Source of the DNA: Glycomyces amatae
GTDB taxonomy: Bacteria; Actinomycetota; Actinomycetes; Mycobacteriales; Micromonosporaceae
Length of the DNA stretch: 38,966 bases
Direction of reading: 5' to 3'
NCBI RefSeq assembly: GCF_020991375.1
Contig: NZ_JAJLQZ010000034.1
Span: 1 to 38,966, forward strand
The position numbers and the translations under genes were made by a program. The notes under the pieces were generated by a model. That model saw nothing but the letters and a program-made list of their open reading frames with translations. It was not told the DNA's origin and searched no databases. This document shows, piece after piece, positions 38,253-38,966 of the stretch (positions within the stretch are counted from its first letter, which is position 1; every line of letters begins with the position of its first letter).

Positions 38253-38760
38253 CGGTCAGAGTGATCGGCGACGGAGCCGCTGGTCTCTTCTCGAGGCGGG
38301 TTTTCGGGCTCGAAGCCATAGGGGTCAGTGTTAGAGCGGGCGGCGACCGAGAGGTGATCGTTCACCGGGCGGGGTTTTCGGCTTCGGGCCGGTGGCGATC
38401 GCGGTCAGAGCGGGCAGCGACGACGGGGTGATCGCGCACCGGGCAGGGTTTTCGGCTCCGGGGTGTGGAGTTGCCTGCGGTCAGGGCGGGCGGCGATGGA
38501 GCGGTGGGCGGTTCCCGGGCCGGGCTTTCGGCCTTCAGGTGGTGGATGCTCGTGGTTCGGGCGGGCGGCGACGAAGGGGTGGTTGCTTTCCGGGGTGGGT
38601 GCTGCGGTTTCGGAGGGCGGTGGCTCGCGGTCAGGGCGGGCGGCGACAAGGGGGTGGTCGTGCACGGGGCGGGGACTTCGGCTTCGGAGTGGCGGCGGCT
38701 CGCGGTCAGGGCGGGCGGCGACAAGGGGGTGAGTGGTGGGCCGGGGTGGTGCCTGTAGCT
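38253..38760. repeat. Seven-unit degenerate tandem repeat, 75-bp period
   Basis: Units begin at GGTCAG-type cores at 38254, 38323, 38403, 38479, 38554, 38629 and 38704. Spacings are 69, 80, 76, 75, 75 and 75 bp. The best-conserved core is GGTCAGGGCGGGCGGCGACA, followed by AGGGGGTG and, about 30 bp later, a GGGTTTTCGGCTTCGG-like motif. Seventy-five bp is 25 codons, so every frame shows a periodic peptide: VRAGGDxGVV on the plus strand, and VAARPDRExPP or SPPALTAS on the minus strand. The 69-, 80- and 76-bp steps break all frames, so I do not call a gene. It is not a CRISPR array: no invariant repeats with unique spacers. Confidence 0.8.
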
Positions 38761-38882
38761 TGCGGCGGTCTTAGGATGAGCGGCCTTCCCGGGCCTGGTA
38801 TTGCTGATGGACATGCTGGAGGGCCCGGCCCCTGTGGTGGGGTTCGGGCTGCGGGGCGTTCCTGGGTGGTGGGCCTCGCGTC

Positions 38883-38904
38883 CCCCAGCAGTCGCCTGCT
38901 GGGG
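38883..38904. terminator. 9-bp perfect hairpin near the right edge
   Basis: CCCCAGCAG (38883-38891) and CTGCTGGGG (38896-38904) pair around a TCGC tetraloop. It is probably a terminator, either for plus-strand transcription out of the repeat array or for a minus-strand gene beyond the window. No gene is supported between 38761 and the right edge. Confidence 0.6.
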
Positions 38905-38966
38905 CGGGGTAAGAAGGGCGGTTCGCCGTAGTCGATGGGCCCGAGAGGAACCACTGGCCTGACCGC

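Noticed and set aside
38253..38760. CRISPR array
   Set aside because: The whole 75-bp unit is degenerate. There are no constant repeats with unique spacers and no cas genes.
38780..38860. tRNA-like segment (GGGGTTCGGGCTGC)
   Set aside because: No acceptor stem, anticodon arm or D arm can be matched around the T-loop-like string.

Overview
The window is very GC-rich, with G or C in almost every third codon position, frequent GTG starts, genes overlapping by 1-4 nt and several apparently leaderless regulators. Its gene families (AfsR/SARP-type regulator, HelR, DUF4097, WYL regulator, LysR and MarR pairs, CUT1 sugar ABC transporter) point to an Actinomycetota chromosome, probably a filamentous soil or plant-associated genus. 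I cannot fix the genus from sequence alone. No rRNA, tRNA, insertion sequence, prophage or CRISPR array was seen.

Layout. 1-2.8 kb: small membrane proteins of unknown function. 2.9-3.6 kb: a decayed locus where the C-terminal halves of two MDR reductases are joined head to head. 3.7-5.5 kb: a NarL-type two-component system, divergent across a 26-bp palindrome from a membrane-anchored protein-arginine-deiminase-like protein (5.65-7.56 kb). 7.7-10.5 kb: a hypothetical protein and a secreted double-domain esterase whose first catalytic domain has lost its Ser and His. 10.7-18.7 kb: regulators and small detoxification or metabolic genes in divergent regulator/target pairs: LysR/zinc ribbon; WYL regulator; VOC protein; APH-type kinase; RidA/MarR with twin operators; LysR/MDR reductase plus alpha/beta hydrolase. 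18.7-19.6 kb: two overlapping four-helix membrane proteins.

19.9-28.1 kb, minus strand, is the main metabolic unit: a compact rhamnogalacturonan-I (pectin) operon. In transcription order it holds a YesL/DUF624 membrane protein, a lipoprotein sugar-binding protein, two CUT1 permeases, a rhamnogalacturonan acetylesterase, a YesU/DUF1961 protein and a YetA/PL26 exo-rhamnogalacturonan lyase. A canonical promoter (TTGACG-N17-TATTGT) has an inverted-repeat operator just downstream. Stem-loops bracket the binding-protein cistron, which probably sets its stoichiometry. The transporter ATPase, glycosidases and dedicated regulator are not encoded here. The likely flow is: capture of RG-I oligosaccharides by the lipoprotein, import by the permeases with an ATPase encoded elsewhere, deacetylation, then lyase cleavage inside the cell.

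28.8-32 kb: a large AfsR-type regulator (winged helix, BTAD, NB-ARC, TPR-like). 32.4-34.6 kb: a DUF4097 protein with a repeat array at its 3' end, and a MarR/FMN-reductase divergent pair with twin operators. 34.6-36.8 kb: HelR, the RNA-polymerase-recycling ATPase linked to rifamycin resistance, behind a structured leader that may mask its Shine-Dalgarno. 37.1-38.2 kb: a predicted alpha-toroid (prenyltransferase-like) protein. 38.25-38.76 kb: a seven-unit tandem repeat with a 75-bp period and no clear gene, then a strong hairpin.

Most worth following up: the helR leader, the 75-bp array, the half-dead tandem esterase, the RG-I operon with its stem-loop-bracketed binding protein, and the repeated MDR gene debris.
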